A DNA stretch of 64,000 nt from Rhodanobacter sp. 7MK24 (GCF_014842995.1 NZ_JACYXL010000001.1:976388-1040387); one strand, 5' to 3'. Counted from the stretch's first letter, positions 18,471-32,010 are shown. The notes: generated by a model from the letters alone, not told the origin. A program made the numbers and translations.

Positions 18471-19600
18471 GGTTCGCCGCCTTGTGTATCGCGTCGGGCA
18501 TAAGGGCTGTGCGCCATGCACTCTTCCGCGTAGCTGTCCATCGATGCGGATTCGCCGCGCAAGGCTTCGCGCACGGCAGTACGGAAACCCTCGTGCACCA
18601 GCAGATGCCGCGAGTGCGTGCGCACCGGAAGGAAGCCGCGCGCCAGTTTGTGCTCGCCTTGCGCGCCGGGTTCGAAGCTCCGCAAGCCTTGCGTTATCGC
18701 GTATTCGATGCCGCGGTAGTAGCACAGCTCGAAGTGCAGGCCGGGCACATCGACGCGGCTGCCCCAGTAGCGTCCGTACAGCACGCCGTCGCCTTCGAGG
18801 AACAGCGCCATCGCGGCGATGCCATCCGTGTCGTATGCCAACGCGAGTTGCGCCATGCCGCCCAGCCGGCGGAAAAATGTCGGCGTCAGCGCGGCGTGGT
18901 TGCCCTTGGCGTCGAAGGTGGCGAGGTAGAGCGCATGTATTTCGTCCCATTCGGCCTCGCTGAGCGTGGCGCCATCGCACCAGATTGCGCGCAGGCCGGT
19001 GGCGGCCACGCGGGCGCGTTCGTGGCGGATATTCGCGCGCTTCTTGTGGTTGAGCGCGGCGAGGAAGTCGTCGAAATCGCGCCAGCCGCGGTTGTGCCAG
19101 TGGAACTGCACGTCGGAACGCATCAGCCAGTCCGTGCCGAAGGCTTCGGCTTCGTCGGCCGGCAGGAAGTTGGCATGTACCGATGACAGTTGCAGGCGTT
19201 CCGCTTCGCGTCGCATGGCGTCGACCAACGCGTCCTTCAGCCCGGCATTGCCGCCGGTCAGCAGGCGTGGCCCGGTGATGGGCGAGTAAGGCACGCCGCA
19301 CAGCAGCTTGGGGTAGTAGTCGCCGCCGGCGCGTTCCCATGCGGCGGCCCAGCTCCAGTCGAACACGAACTCGCCATGCGAATTGCCCTTGAGGTAGAGC
19401 GGTGCGGCGGCGCGCAGCCGGCCGTGCTGGTACAGGCCGAGGTGATATGCCTGCCAGCCCCAGTCGGGGCGGATGCAGCCGCTGTCTTCCAGGGTGTGTA
19501 GGAAAGCGTGCGAAACGAAAGGGTTGCCATCGGGACGCAGCGCATCCCAGTCATGGGCAGGGATGTCGGCGATGCGGTCGTGGAAGCGTGCTTCGGGCAT
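18467..19600 (-). CDS. FemAB/GNAT-like protein of the DUF482 family
   Basis: 377-residue protein of the DUF482 'peptidoglycan biosynthesis/recognition' family, related in fold to FemAB and GNAT acyltransferases. Recognisable segments are NPFVSHAFLHTLEDSGC, FDWSWAAAWERAGGDYYPKLLCGVPYSPITGPRLL, QFHWHNRGWRDFDDFL and HKLARGFLPVRTHSRH near the C-terminus. An upstream GTG at 19618 would start inside the adjacent palindromic repeat and is rejected in favour of the ATG at 19600. The stop overlaps the aat start, and the pairing with aat, another aminoacyl transferase, suggests a shared acyl-transfer role; that is inference. Confidence 0.85.
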   Translation of the reverse strand: MPEARFHDRIADIPAHDWDALRPDGNPFVSHAFLHTLEDSGCIRPDWGWQAYHLGLYQHGRLRAAAPLYLKGNSHGEFVFDWSWAAAWERAGGDYYPKLLCGVPYSPITGPRLLTGGNAGLKDALVDAMRREAERLQLSSVHANFLPADEAEAFGTDWLMRSDVQFHWHNRGWRDFDDFLAALNHKKRANIRHERARVAATGLRAIWCDGATLSEAEWDEIHALYLATFDAKGNHAALTPTFFRRLGGMAQLALAYDTDGIAAMALFLEGDGVLYGRYWGSRVDVPGLHFELCYYRGIEYAITQGLRSFEPGAQGEHKLARGFLPVRTHSRHLLVHEGFRTAVREALRGESASMDSYAEECMAHSPYARRDTQGGEP

Positions 19601-19619
19601 GCAGGCGATATTAGCCACT

Positions 19620-19646
19620 GTAGGAGCGCACCCTGTGCGCTCCTAC
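19620..19646. repeat. REP-like palindrome GTAGGAGCGCAC
   Basis: A perfect 12-base-pair stem with loop CCT: GTAGGAGCGCAC and GTGCGCTCCTAC. It shares the core GGAGCGCACCCTGTGCGC with the element at 29603-29683. The 5' GTAG and hairpin form are those of bacterial REP sequences mobilised by RAYT transposases. Confidence 0.75.
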
Positions 19647-19661
19647 CGGGGAGTCCGTTGC

Positions 19662-20315
19662 CTAGTGCAAGGCCGGCAGTTGCGTGGCGAGCATCTGCAC
19701 GAAGGTATCGGGGCGGCCGTAATAGTGATGGTGCGGAAGAAGCGCGCGGCGCCCGTCGATTTCCAGCAGCAGGCTGGGGAAGCCGCGGCCGCCCGCTTCG
19801 TCCAGCAGGCGACGGCTGGCTTCTATGTGCTCGAACAGGTCGTGGCCGTCCGCGCGTACGAGCGCCTGGGCGAAGTGCGCGGCATCCAGTCCGATTTCCT
19901 CGGCCAGTTCGGCCAGTACCTGCGGTTCGACCACGCGCAGGCCGCGCCGGTAGTGCGCGTTCTGGATCGCGACCAGCATCGGGTAGGCCTTCGCGGCATC
20001 CAGCGATTCGGCGGCCAGCACGGCGGCGATGGGCGGCAGCGAATACAGCACGGTGCCGTCGTCCGCCAGCAGGCCCTGCTTGTAGGCCTCGCCGAACGGC
20101 TGACCGCTGAGCTGGGCGATGCGTTCGTCGGAATGCACGATGTGTTGCGCCAGCGCGGCATCGACGCGGCGTGGCTCGCCGAACAGGCCGCCGCCGTGCA
20201 GGCGCAGCGCGAGGCGGCTACCCAACTGCGCGATGGCCGCGCCCACCAGCGGCTGGGCGGCGTAGCACCAACCGCACAGCGGGTCGTGGATGTAGTGCAG
20301 CGTGGCGACGCTCAT
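19662..20315 (-). CDS. DsbA family thioredoxin-fold protein
   Basis: 217 residues. A CGWC redox motif at positions 14-17 (HDPLCGWCYAA) is followed by the helical insert and a C-terminal GFPSLLLEIDG segment containing the cis-proline. It resembles FrnE/YwbO-type cytoplasmic DsbA homologues and 2-hydroxychromene-2-carboxylate isomerases; there is no signal peptide, so periplasmic DsbA function is unlikely. The start MSVATLHYI is preferred over the TTG three codons upstream. It lies downstream of trxB on the same strand but is separated by a repeat element. Confidence 0.85.
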   Translation of the reverse strand: MSVATLHYIHDPLCGWCYAAQPLVGAAIAQLGSRLALRLHGGGLFGEPRRVDAALAQHIVHSDERIAQLSGQPFGEAYKQGLLADDGTVLYSLPPIAAVLAAESLDAAKAYPMLVAIQNAHYRRGLRVVEPQVLAELAEEIGLDAAHFAQALVRADGHDLFEHIEASRRLLDEAGGRGFPSLLLEIDGRRALLPHHHYYGRPDTFVQMLATQLPALH

Positions 20316-20340
20316 GCGGTTCAATCTCTTTGCCTTGGCT

Positions 20341-20424
20341 CGTCATTCCGGCGCAAGCCGGAATCCAGCGCCTTCGCGCGCCATGTTCTTAAGACGCTGG
20401 ATCCCGGCTTTCGCTGGGATGACG
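20341..20424. repeat. GTCATTCC-type inverted-repeat element
   Basis: An imperfect 30-base terminal inverted repeat. The left arm begins CGTCATTCCGGCGCAAGCC and the reversed right arm begins CGTCATCCCAGCGAAAGCC, with four mismatches over 30 bases and a 24-base centre. Related copies are at 47441 and 48306, and a degenerate one at 5063. It resembles a MITE or large REP-like element. Confidence 0.75.
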
Positions 20425-20464
20425 GACAAGATCAGAGCGCTTTCAAGTCTTGGGACGCGGTGAT

Positions 20465-21550
<1,086 letters not shown>

Positions 21551-21631
21551 TCAAGGGATACGGCGGCTACTGAAGCCTGCGCCGCCTGTGTAGACTTGCC
21601 TGGACTATCGACATTACGGAAGCACGTCCCG

Positions 21632-23959
<2,328 letters not shown>

Positions 23960-24186
23960 GCGATTCGCTCCTTCTCCCCTTCAGGATAGGACTGGAGTGA
24001 GGGGCGATTCCTGAGACGAGCCGGCAAGACGGATCGCTCCAATCGGGCAACAAGGCAAGACTTCCTCATCTTGCCTGCCTTGCGCCTCAACGCCGACGTC
24101 ATCCACGGCATCTCCTTGCGTACTCCCGGCAGAGAAGAGCGAGCCCTGGCGTTGCGGTCAGCGTCGAACGGTTAAGCCTTCCCCTC

Positions 24187-24192
24187 TACAAT
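24187..24192 (+). promoter_or_regulatory. Candidate -10 box of lolA
   Basis: TACAAT lies 29 bases before the lolA ATG; the -35 region (TCGAAC at a 17-base spacing) is weak. Confidence 0.35.
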
Positions 24193-24221
24193 GCGCGCAT
24201 CGCATTGCGCACAGAGTCTCC

Positions 24222-24881
24222 ATGAAACGCCTCATTCTCGTCGTCGTAGCGCTCCTGCTGTCGCTGACAGGCGTAGCACAGGCCGCCACCGGTGCAGCCC
24301 GCGCACGGCTGGACGCGTTCGCCACCGGCCTGCATTCGCTCACCGGCAATTTCACCCAGGCCCTGCTCGATCCGAACGGCAACGCCGGCAAGACCAGCAG
24401 CGGCACGCTGGCGCTGGAGGCGCCGCGGCAGTTCCGCTGGGAAACCACTGCTCCCTACAAGCAGACCATCGTGGCCGACGGCAGCCGCGTGTGGATGTAC
24501 GACCCCGAGCTGGAGCAGGTCACCGTGCGCATCCAGTCCGGCGAAGAAGCGCACAGCCCGCTCACCGTGCTCACCGACCTCAAGCAGATGGACAAGGAGT
24601 TCAAGGTCGCCGAGCAGGGCGAGCACGACGGCCTGGTCTGGCTGCGCCTCACTTCCACCGCCAAGGATCCGCAGTTCGCCTATGCCGATCTCGGTTTCGA
24701 CGCGAACGGGCTGGCGCGGATGACCTTCAAGGACCAGCTCGGTTCCACCACCGACATCCGTTTCTCGAACTGGAAGCGCAATGCCGAGATCCCGGCGTCG
24801 GTGTTCACCTTCGTGCCACCCAAGGGCGCCGACGTGATCGGCGACGCCCCCGTGTTGCAGGTGCAGCCGCTGCAGAACTGA
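24222..24881 (+). CDS. lolA: Outer-membrane lipoprotein carrier protein LolA
   Basis: Periplasmic chaperone that carries lipoproteins from LolCDE to LolB. 219 residues with a signal peptide (MKRLILVVVALLLSLTGVAQA, cut after about residue 21). The mature protein shows LTGNFTQALLD, GTLALEAPRQFRWETTAPYKQTIVADGSRVWMYD and a C-terminal SVFTFVPPKGADVI. ftsK-lolA order is conserved in gamma-proteobacteria. rarA, normally next, is separated here by a 3 kb minus-strand gene. Confidence 0.94.
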   Translation: MKRLILVVVALLLSLTGVAQAATGAARARLDAFATGLHSLTGNFTQALLDPNGNAGKTSSGTLALEAPRQFRWETTAPYKQTIVADGSRVWMYDPELEQVTVRIQSGEEAHSPLTVLTDLKQMDKEFKVAEQGEHDGLVWLRLTSTAKDPQFAYADLGFDANGLARMTFKDQLGSTTDIRFSNWKRNAEIPASVFTFVPPKGADVIGDAPVLQVQPLQN

Positions 24882-25101
24882 TGGTCTCCTGCCGGTAGCG
24901 CTGGAAAGGCAGGGTCAGCGCGGGCAACGGCATGGTGGTCCGCACCGCACGCCACCGGCATCTTCGCCGGCATGCGCATCTGTCCAGGCCATCTGCTGCG
25001 CGGCCTGCAGCTGGCCATGTCGCAGTTGCGCGTCTCGTGCTCGTGGCGGCGCGCTTCGCGCCAGGCAGCGCCGTCGGTGCGTTGCTGTTCGAGCAACCGA
25101 A

Positions 25102-28100
25102 TCAGCTGGCCAGCGTGCAGCGGTTGCGGCCGTGGTGCTTGGATTCGTAGAGCGCGGTATCGGCGCGCGACAGCCATGAGTTCATGCTCTCGCCGGGGCG
25201 CAGCTCGGCGACGCCGATGCTTACCGTGATGGAGATGGCGCGCCCTTCGTGCCGGATGAGCGTGCTGCGGAGCTTGCTGCGGATCCGCTCGGCGACCGCC
25301 ATCGCCTGCTCGCTGGTGTCGTTCGGCAGGCACAGCACGAGTTCTTCGCCACCGTAGCGGCCGACCAGGTCGCCGGTACGCAATTGCTGGCAGATGACGC
25401 CGGCGGCAGTGCGCAGTACGGCGTCGCCGGCAAGGTGGCCATGTTCGTCGTTGACCAGCTTGAAGCGATCCAGGTCCAGCAGGGCGATGCAGGCGGGCAT
25501 CGAGCTGGCGTCGCAGCGCACTCCTTCGGCCAGTTCGAGGAAGCGGCGGCGGTTGCTCACCCCGGTCAGTTCGTCGGTGCTGGCCAGCAGGTCCAGCCGC
25601 CGGTTGGCGGCGAGCAATTCGCGGGTGTGTGCGTCGATCTGCGCCTGCAATTGCGTGGCGCTGTGGCGCAGGTAGAGCGTGCGCAGATGCACCAGCAGCA
25701 CGACCAGCGCCAGCGCCAGCACGATCCCCAGCAGGCGTGCCCACAGGGTTTCGTACCACAGCGGCGCCACGTAGATATCCAGCTGGCTTTCGACGGTGTG
25801 CGCATGCAGTCCGCGCGGCACGGCGCGCAGGTGCAACACGTATTGGCCGTGGGGCAGGTTGGTGTAGATCGCGCTGGGCAGGGTGCCCTTGGGTACGTCA
25901 ATCCAGTCGCTGTCGAAACCGTCCATGCGGTAGCTGTAGTCGGTTTCCTGCTGCGCCTGATAGTCGAGCAGCGCGAAGTCCACCCGCAGGCTGCGTTGGG
26001 AGGCTGACAACGCAAGGGTGCCGTGGTCGGCGGGCAAGGGCAGCGGGTGTCCGTCCGCCAGCGCGTTGGTGAAGCGCAGCGGGGCTTGTGGGACGTCGGT
26101 CCGGTATCGAAGCGGGCGCACCACGGTGAGACCGCCGAGGCCACCGAACAGCAGCGTGTCGTCCGGTGCGCGCGCGGCGGCGGCATAGATGTAGCTGACG
26201 ATGTGCCGCCCGTCGCGAATGCCGAGGTTGCGGATGCGCAGGCTGTTGCCGTCGACCACGGAGATGCCGTTGGATGTGCTGACCCACACGTTGCCGTTGT
26301 CGTCGGGCAGCAGGGCGGTGATCTTGTCGTTGACCAGGCCGGCCTCCATGCCGAACCGCTGGAAACGCCAGGGCGATGCGTCGCCGTTCGGCAACATGGC
26401 AAGGCCGCCCAGCGTGCCCACCCAGATGCGGCCGCGCGTGTCGACGGCGATGGAATCCACCAGGTTCTGCGGCAGGCTGCCGGAATCGCCTTCGCGCCGA
26501 GCCAGGTTCACGAAGCCGCTGGTCTGCAACGGATCGCGTGCGATGCTGATGCCGTTGTTGGTGGCGTACCAGATCGACGTGCCCACGCGCACGATCTGGT
26601 GCACGGTATCGCTGCCGAGGCTGTCGGGCTGGTTGGCGACGTGGCCGTAGTGGATCAACTGGCCGTTCCGCGTGTCGTAGCGGTAGGCGCCGTTGTAGGT
26701 GCCGATCAACATGTACGGTCCCAGCCTGAGCAGGCTCAGCACCGGGCCGCCGTCCAGCTCGGGCAGGATGGAACCTTTGAGGGTCAGCGTGACCGGATCG
26801 ATGCGCGCCAGCCCCTGGGTTCCGACCCAGATCGAGCCGTCCGGCGCCTCGGAGAGGCTCTGCACGTCGCGGCGGGCCTGCTTGCCGTCCAGCCGCAGGT
26901 GACGCACGGTGGCGTCGACCGGATCGATGATGTCGATGCCGCCAACCGCCATGCCCAGCCAGATCCGGCCGCTTGCATCGACGTAGACGCTGCGCACATT
27001 GGGGTTGGAGAGCGAGTGCGCGGGATCGGCCGCAGGCAGCAGGGAAAACGCGATGTTGGCGCTGGCGTTGCTGCGCGCGGCGCCGAGGTCGGTGGCGGCC
27101 CAGACATTGCCAGCCTGCCCCAGCAGCAGCGCACGCACGGTGTTGCCGGGCAAGGAGGAGGGCAGCGAAGTGTCCTGGGCGATCACGCGCGTGCTGATGT
27201 CGCCAGGGCTGTAGGTGACGATGCCGTCGCCGTCGGTGGCGATCCACATCCGGTTCGGCGCCACCTCCAGGAAATCGCGCACGGTGGCCTGTTGCGCCTC
27301 GCCGGCGTAGCCGCTGAAGCCCGGCACCATGCGCCAGCTGCCGTCGGCCTCGCGGTAGAGCGTGCCCATCTGCACGCTGCCCACCCAGAGCCGGCCTTCG
27401 GCGTCTTCGCGCACGGCCCAGATTTCGCTGCGCAGTATCTGGTCGACCACGCCCGCGGGATGCGGTGGCCGCACGAAATCGGCGCTGCCCGCGTAACGCA
27501 CGAACAGTCCCTTGTTGTTGCCCAGCCAGACGTTCCCGGAACGGTCCTGGTAAACGGTGAAATCGCGCGGTGCGGCTTCTCCGCCGGTGGGTATCGGTTC
27601 GATGCGGTCGTTGCGCAGGTCCAGTCGGTCCAGCCCGCTGTCGGTGGCGACCCATACGCCATGATCGCCGTCGGGCGACAGGGCGTAGATCTTGCGGCTG
27701 CTGGTGCCGCCGGCGCCCACCGGATAATTGTGGAACTGCCCGGTCTGCGGATCGAAACGCGTCAGTCCCCCGGCGTTCGTGCCCACCAGCAAGCCGCCGT
27801 CCGGCAACGCGAGCAGGGTGCGCACATAGGTGTCGGGCAGGCCGGTGGCCGTGGCGCTGGCTTGCTCGAACACCCGCATGTGATAGCCGTCGTAGCGCGC
27901 CAGGCCGCCCATGGTGCCGATCCAGAGCAGGCCGTCGCGATCCTCCGCCAGCGCGGTGGTGATGGAATGGGGCAGGCCCTCGGCCATGCCCACGGTGTCG
28001 AACCACTGCCGTTCCAGCGTGTGCCAGCGATCAGTCGGGGCTGCCGCGTGCGCGGGCGACAGCGACAGCAACACCATCAGCACCGTCATGAAAGCCGCGC

Positions 28101-28167
28101 ACAGTCCATCGCCTCGCCTTCGGCGATGGTGGTGCGGACCTGGATGCTGGCGGATTCCCCCGGACAT
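25102..28167 (-). CDS. Beta-propeller sensor diguanylate cyclase
   Basis: 1021 residues. A signal segment (about 22-42) is followed by a periplasmic two-component-regulator propeller of repeated blades (LWIGTMGGLARYDG, VWVATDSGLDRLD, IWVGTLGGLAML, VWVSTSNGISVVD; about 55-690), a Y_Y_Y domain (about 725-800, YSYRMDGFDSDW, TNLPHGQYVLHLRA), one membrane helix (about 815-840), a short coiled coil and a GGDEF domain (about 870-1020). The active site is GGEEL and an inhibitory RxxD site (RTGD) lies five residues before it, so it should make c-di-GMP with product inhibition. The ligand is unknown. It interrupts the common ftsK-lolA-rarA-serS run. Confidence 0.9.
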   Translation of the reverse strand: MSGGIRQHPGPHHHRRRRGDGLCAAFMTVLMVLLSLSPAHAAAPTDRWHTLERQWFDTVGMAEGLPHSITTALAEDRDGLLWIGTMGGLARYDGYHMRVFEQASATATGLPDTYVRTLLALPDGGLLVGTNAGGLTRFDPQTGQFHNYPVGAGGTSSRKIYALSPDGDHGVWVATDSGLDRLDLRNDRIEPIPTGGEAAPRDFTVYQDRSGNVWLGNNKGLFVRYAGSADFVRPPHPAGVVDQILRSEIWAVREDAEGRLWVGSVQMGTLYREADGSWRMVPGFSGYAGEAQQATVRDFLEVAPNRMWIATDGDGIVTYSPGDISTRVIAQDTSLPSSLPGNTVRALLLGQAGNVWAATDLGAARSNASANIAFSLLPAADPAHSLSNPNVRSVYVDASGRIWLGMAVGGIDIIDPVDATVRHLRLDGKQARRDVQSLSEAPDGSIWVGTQGLARIDPVTLTLKGSILPELDGGPVLSLLRLGPYMLIGTYNGAYRYDTRNGQLIHYGHVANQPDSLGSDTVHQIVRVGTSIWYATNNGISIARDPLQTSGFVNLARREGDSGSLPQNLVDSIAVDTRGRIWVGTLGGLAMLPNGDASPWRFQRFGMEAGLVNDKITALLPDDNGNVWVSTSNGISVVDGNSLRIRNLGIRDGRHIVSYIYAAAARAPDDTLLFGGLGGLTVVRPLRYRTDVPQAPLRFTNALADGHPLPLPADHGTLALSASQRSLRVDFALLDYQAQQETDYSYRMDGFDSDWIDVPKGTLPSAIYTNLPHGQYVLHLRAVPRGLHAHTVESQLDIYVAPLWYETLWARLLGIVLALALVVLLVHLRTLYLRHSATQLQAQIDAHTRELLAANRRLDLLASTDELTGVSNRRRFLELAEGVRCDASSMPACIALLDLDRFKLVNDEHGHLAGDAVLRTAAGVICQQLRTGDLVGRYGGEELVLCLPNDTSEQAMAVAERIRSKLRSTLIRHEGRAISITVSIGVAELRPGESMNSWLSRADTALYESKHHGRNRCTLAS

Positions 28168-28249
28168 GCGCAGCTCCCCGTGCGCGCTGTACCAACCTCA
28201 CATGATAACCGGTGTCATGGGTGCCCGGGCTAGTCCGCACCGGCCGCCG

Positions 28250-28255
28250 TATCAT
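28250..28255 (+). promoter_or_regulatory. Candidate -10 box directly before rarA
   Basis: TATCAT ends seven bases before the ATG at 28263. As with uvrC this would give a leaderless transcript; no -35 consensus or Shine-Dalgarno is visible. Confidence 0.35.
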
Positions 28256-28262
28256 GGTGGTC

Positions 28263-29600
28263 ATGCCCCCCAATCCCTTTCAGCCCTCCGCCTCCCTGTT
28301 TGCCGAACCCGACGCGCTGAAGCCCTTGGCCGAGCGCATGCGCCCGCGCAACCTCGATGAAATCGTGGGCCAGCGCCGGCTGGTGGCGCCCGACCGTGCC
28401 CTGCGCCGCGCGCTGGAGGCTGGCCGGTTGCATTCCATGGTGCTGTGGGGGCCGCCCGGCTGCGGCAAAACGACGCTGGCATTGCTGGTGGCGCAGTACG
28501 CCGCGGCCGACTTCAAGGCGATCTCGGCCGTGCTTTCCGGCCTGCCCGAGGTACGCAAGGCGTTGGCCGAGGCAGAGGTGAACTTCGCCCAGGGTCGGCG
28601 CACCGTGCTGTTCGTGGACGAGGTGCACCGCTTCAACAAAGCCCAGCAGGACGCCTTCCTGCCGCACATCGAGCGCGGCGTGATCCTGTTCGTCGGCGCC
28701 ACCACCGAGAACCCCTCGTTCGAGCTGAATTCCGCGCTGCTTTCGCGCTGCCGCGTGCACGTGCTGGAGGCGGTGTCGGCGGACGACATCGTGGCCGCGC
28801 TCAGGCGTGCGCTGGAGGATGCGGAGCGCGGCCTCGGTGCGCAAAACCTGCAGGTGGACGATGCCCCGCTGCAGCTGATCGCCCAGGCCGCCGACGGCGA
28901 CGTGCGCCGCGCGCTCACCCTGCTGGAGATCGCCGCCGAGCTGGCCGAAGGCAACCGCATCGACCAGGCCACGCTGGAACAGGTGCTGGCCGACCGCACG
29001 CGCCGCTTCGACAAGCAGGGCGAGCAGTTCTACGACCTGATCTCGGCGCTGCACAAATCCGTGCGTTCCTCCGACCCGGACGCGGCGATCTACTGGCTGG
29101 CGCGCATGCTGGACGGCGGCTGCGACCCGTCCTACCTCATGCGCCGCATGACCATCATGTCGGTGGAGGATGTCGGCCTCGCCGATCCGCGCGCGTGGCA
29201 CATGGCACTGGACGCATGGGACACCTTCGAGCGGGTCGGCATGCCCGAGGGACGCCTGGCGCTGGCCAACCTCGCGGTCTATCTCGCCGTCGCACCGAAG
29301 AGCAATTCCGCCTACAAGGCACTCGCCGCCGCGCAGGCCGCGATTGGGGAGACGGGTACGCTGGAAGTGCCCATGCATCTGCGCAATGCCCCGACGAAAC
29401 TGATGAAGGGGCTGGGCTACGGCAGCGGCTATCAGTACGACCACGACGTCGAAGGTGGCGTCGCGCTGGACCAGCAATGCCTGCCGGATGCGCTGGATGG
29501 CACGGTGTTCTACGAGCCGGCGGAACGCGGGCTGGAATCGCAGATGCGCGACAAGCTGCTGGCGCTGCGCGAGATCCGCCGCAAGGCGCGCGGCAAATAG
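28263..29600 (+). CDS. rarA: Replication-associated recombination protein A
   Basis: AAA+ ATPase (MgsA/Mgs1/WRNIP1 family) acting at stalled forks with SSB. 445 residues. Walker A is GPPGCGKTTLALLVA, Walker B is TVLFVDEVHRFNKAQQDAFLPHIE, sensor 1 is GATTENPSFELNSALLSR, and the tetramerisation domain at the C-terminus contains YQYDHDVEGG. An in-frame ATG at 28254 would add MVV; it overlaps the probable -10 box, so 28263 is preferred. serS follows after a REP-like element. Confidence 0.95.
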   Translation: MPPNPFQPSASLFAEPDALKPLAERMRPRNLDEIVGQRRLVAPDRALRRALEAGRLHSMVLWGPPGCGKTTLALLVAQYAAADFKAISAVLSGLPEVRKALAEAEVNFAQGRRTVLFVDEVHRFNKAQQDAFLPHIERGVILFVGATTENPSFELNSALLSRCRVHVLEAVSADDIVAALRRALEDAERGLGAQNLQVDDAPLQLIAQAADGDVRRALTLLEIAAELAEGNRIDQATLEQVLADRTRRFDKQGEQFYDLISALHKSVRSSDPDAAIYWLARMLDGGCDPSYLMRRMTIMSVEDVGLADPRAWHMALDAWDTFERVGMPEGRLALANLAVYLAVAPKSNSAYKALAAAQAAIGETGTLEVPMHLRNAPTKLMKGLGYGSGYQYDHDVEGGVALDQQCLPDALDGTVFYEPAERGLESQMRDKLLALREIRRKARGK

Positions 29601-29602
29601 CC

Positions 29603-29683
29603 GGGCAGGAGCGCACCCTGTGCGCGATTGCTTTTGCTTTGATCGAAGTGCAAGGCAATCGCGCACAGGGTGCGCTCCTGCCC
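29603..29683. repeat. Long REP-like inverted repeat between rarA and serS
   Basis: Perfect 29-base inverted arms (29603-29631 and 29655-29683) enclose a 23-base centre. Each arm contains GGAGCGCACCCTGTGCGC, the core of the palindrome at 19620-19646. It starts two bases after the rarA stop and would form a very stable hairpin, so it could end rarA transcription or protect the mRNA 3' end. Confidence 0.85.
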
Positions 29684-29721
29684 ACCGGCGCGTTGCGGCG
29701 CAGCGGGTGCGAAAGCGATAA

Positions 29722-31406
<1,685 letters not shown>

Positions 31407-31412
31407 TAGGAT
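31407..31412 (+). promoter_or_regulatory. Candidate -10 box upstream of the tRNA-Ser region
   Basis: TAGGAT lies 42 bases before the truncated tRNA-Ser copy. It may be the original tRNA promoter, now separated from the intact gene by the duplication. Confidence 0.25.
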
Positions 31413-31449
31413 GCGTGCCGTCTGCCGGCACGCGAGCAACCAGCGGAAT

Positions 31450-31650
31450 AATCCGGAGAGATGGCCGAGTGGTTTAAGGCAGCAGTCTTGCTCGCGGAGG
31501 CAGGAAGCCGAAGCGAACAGCGGCGAAGCCGCTGGCCCGAAGGGCGAGGGACGGGAAGTCCCGAGTAAAACTGGCGTAGAGCCATGCGCAGCATGGCTAG
31601 CGGCACGACAATCCGGAGAGATGGCCGAGTGGTTTAAGGCAGCAGTCTTG
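31450..31650 (+). repeat. 41-base direct repeat of the tRNA-Ser 5' half
   Basis: Bases 31450-31490 are repeated exactly at 31610-31650, an offset of 160. The repeat runs from AATCC just before the tRNA to CTTG inside the anticodon loop. The 119 bases between hold four short hairpins with three- to five-base loops: GCGGC-GAA-GCCGC, GCCC-GAA-GGGC, GGGAC-GGGAA-GTCCC and GCCATGC-GCA-GCATGGC. Confidence 0.9.
31455..31490 (+). pseudogene. Truncated tRNA-Ser (5' half)
   Basis: The first 36 bases of tRNA-Ser (acceptor strand, D arm, 5' anticodon stem) without the 3' half. Identical to 31615-31650; it cannot fold into a tRNA alone. Confidence 0.85.
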
Positions 31651-31704
31651 AAAACTGCCGTAGGTGTAAGCCTACCGTGGGTTCGAATCCCACTCTCTCC
31701 GCCA
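31615..31704 (+). tRNA. tRNA-Ser(TGA)
   Basis: 90 bases with encoded GCCA end. The acceptor GGAGAGA pairs with TCTCTCC, the anticodon loop CTTGAAA reads TGA, the long variable arm is CGTAGGTGTAAGCCTACC, and the T arm contains GGTTCGAATCC. It is the likely former integration site for the element whose integrase remnant follows. Confidence 0.96.
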
Positions 31705-31711
31705 AAACTGC

Positions 31712-31738
31712 AAACCCCCTGTTTTTACAGGGGGTTTT
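31712..31738 (+). terminator. Intrinsic terminator after tRNA-Ser
   Basis: AAACCCCCTG-TTTTTA-CAGGGGGTTTT, a strong stem with a T run. Confidence 0.85.
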
Positions 31739-31791
31739 GCTTTTCTGAGGATGGGATTGTCGCTACACATATCGCTCCACAGCGAACCGAT

Positions 31792-32010
31792 ATGCGCGTC
31801 CCAAACTACCTGCGCCTTGCACCCTCAGGCATCCGGCATTTTCGCCAGAGGCCGTCCTCGCACCAGGCATGCAGGACGGGCAAGGTCGAAATCACCCTTA
31901 GTCTTTACACACGAGACCTGCTGACAGCTCAGATCGGTCGACAAGGCGGAAGAACACGTAACTGCAGGCGCCAGCACGTTGACCAATCGTTGCCGAACTC
32001 AACGATTTGA
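31792..32010 (+). pseudogene. Remnant of a phage-type integrase N-terminus
   Basis: Reads MRVPNYLRLAPSGIRHFRQR and later GKVEITLSLYTRDLLTAQ, the pattern of the N-terminal arm-binding region of tyrosine recombinases (PNYLxLAPSGxWHFRxR...GKxEIKxSLxTRDLxxA). After about 50 residues the similarity is lost and the frame ends; no catalytic R-H-R-Y domain is present. Its position 88 bases after tRNA-Ser fits an island that once integrated at this tRNA. The identification rests on my recall of the family pattern. Confidence 0.55.

Noticed and set aside
31455..31704. Group I intron splitting tRNA-Ser
   Set aside because: The second copy is a complete tRNA, the spacer is only 119 bases and shows no group I core elements.
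31411..31791. Protein-coding frame across the tRNA-Ser copies
   Set aside because: The peptide MAEWFKAAVLKTA is the translation of the tRNA itself; only the part after 31792 has protein-like character.
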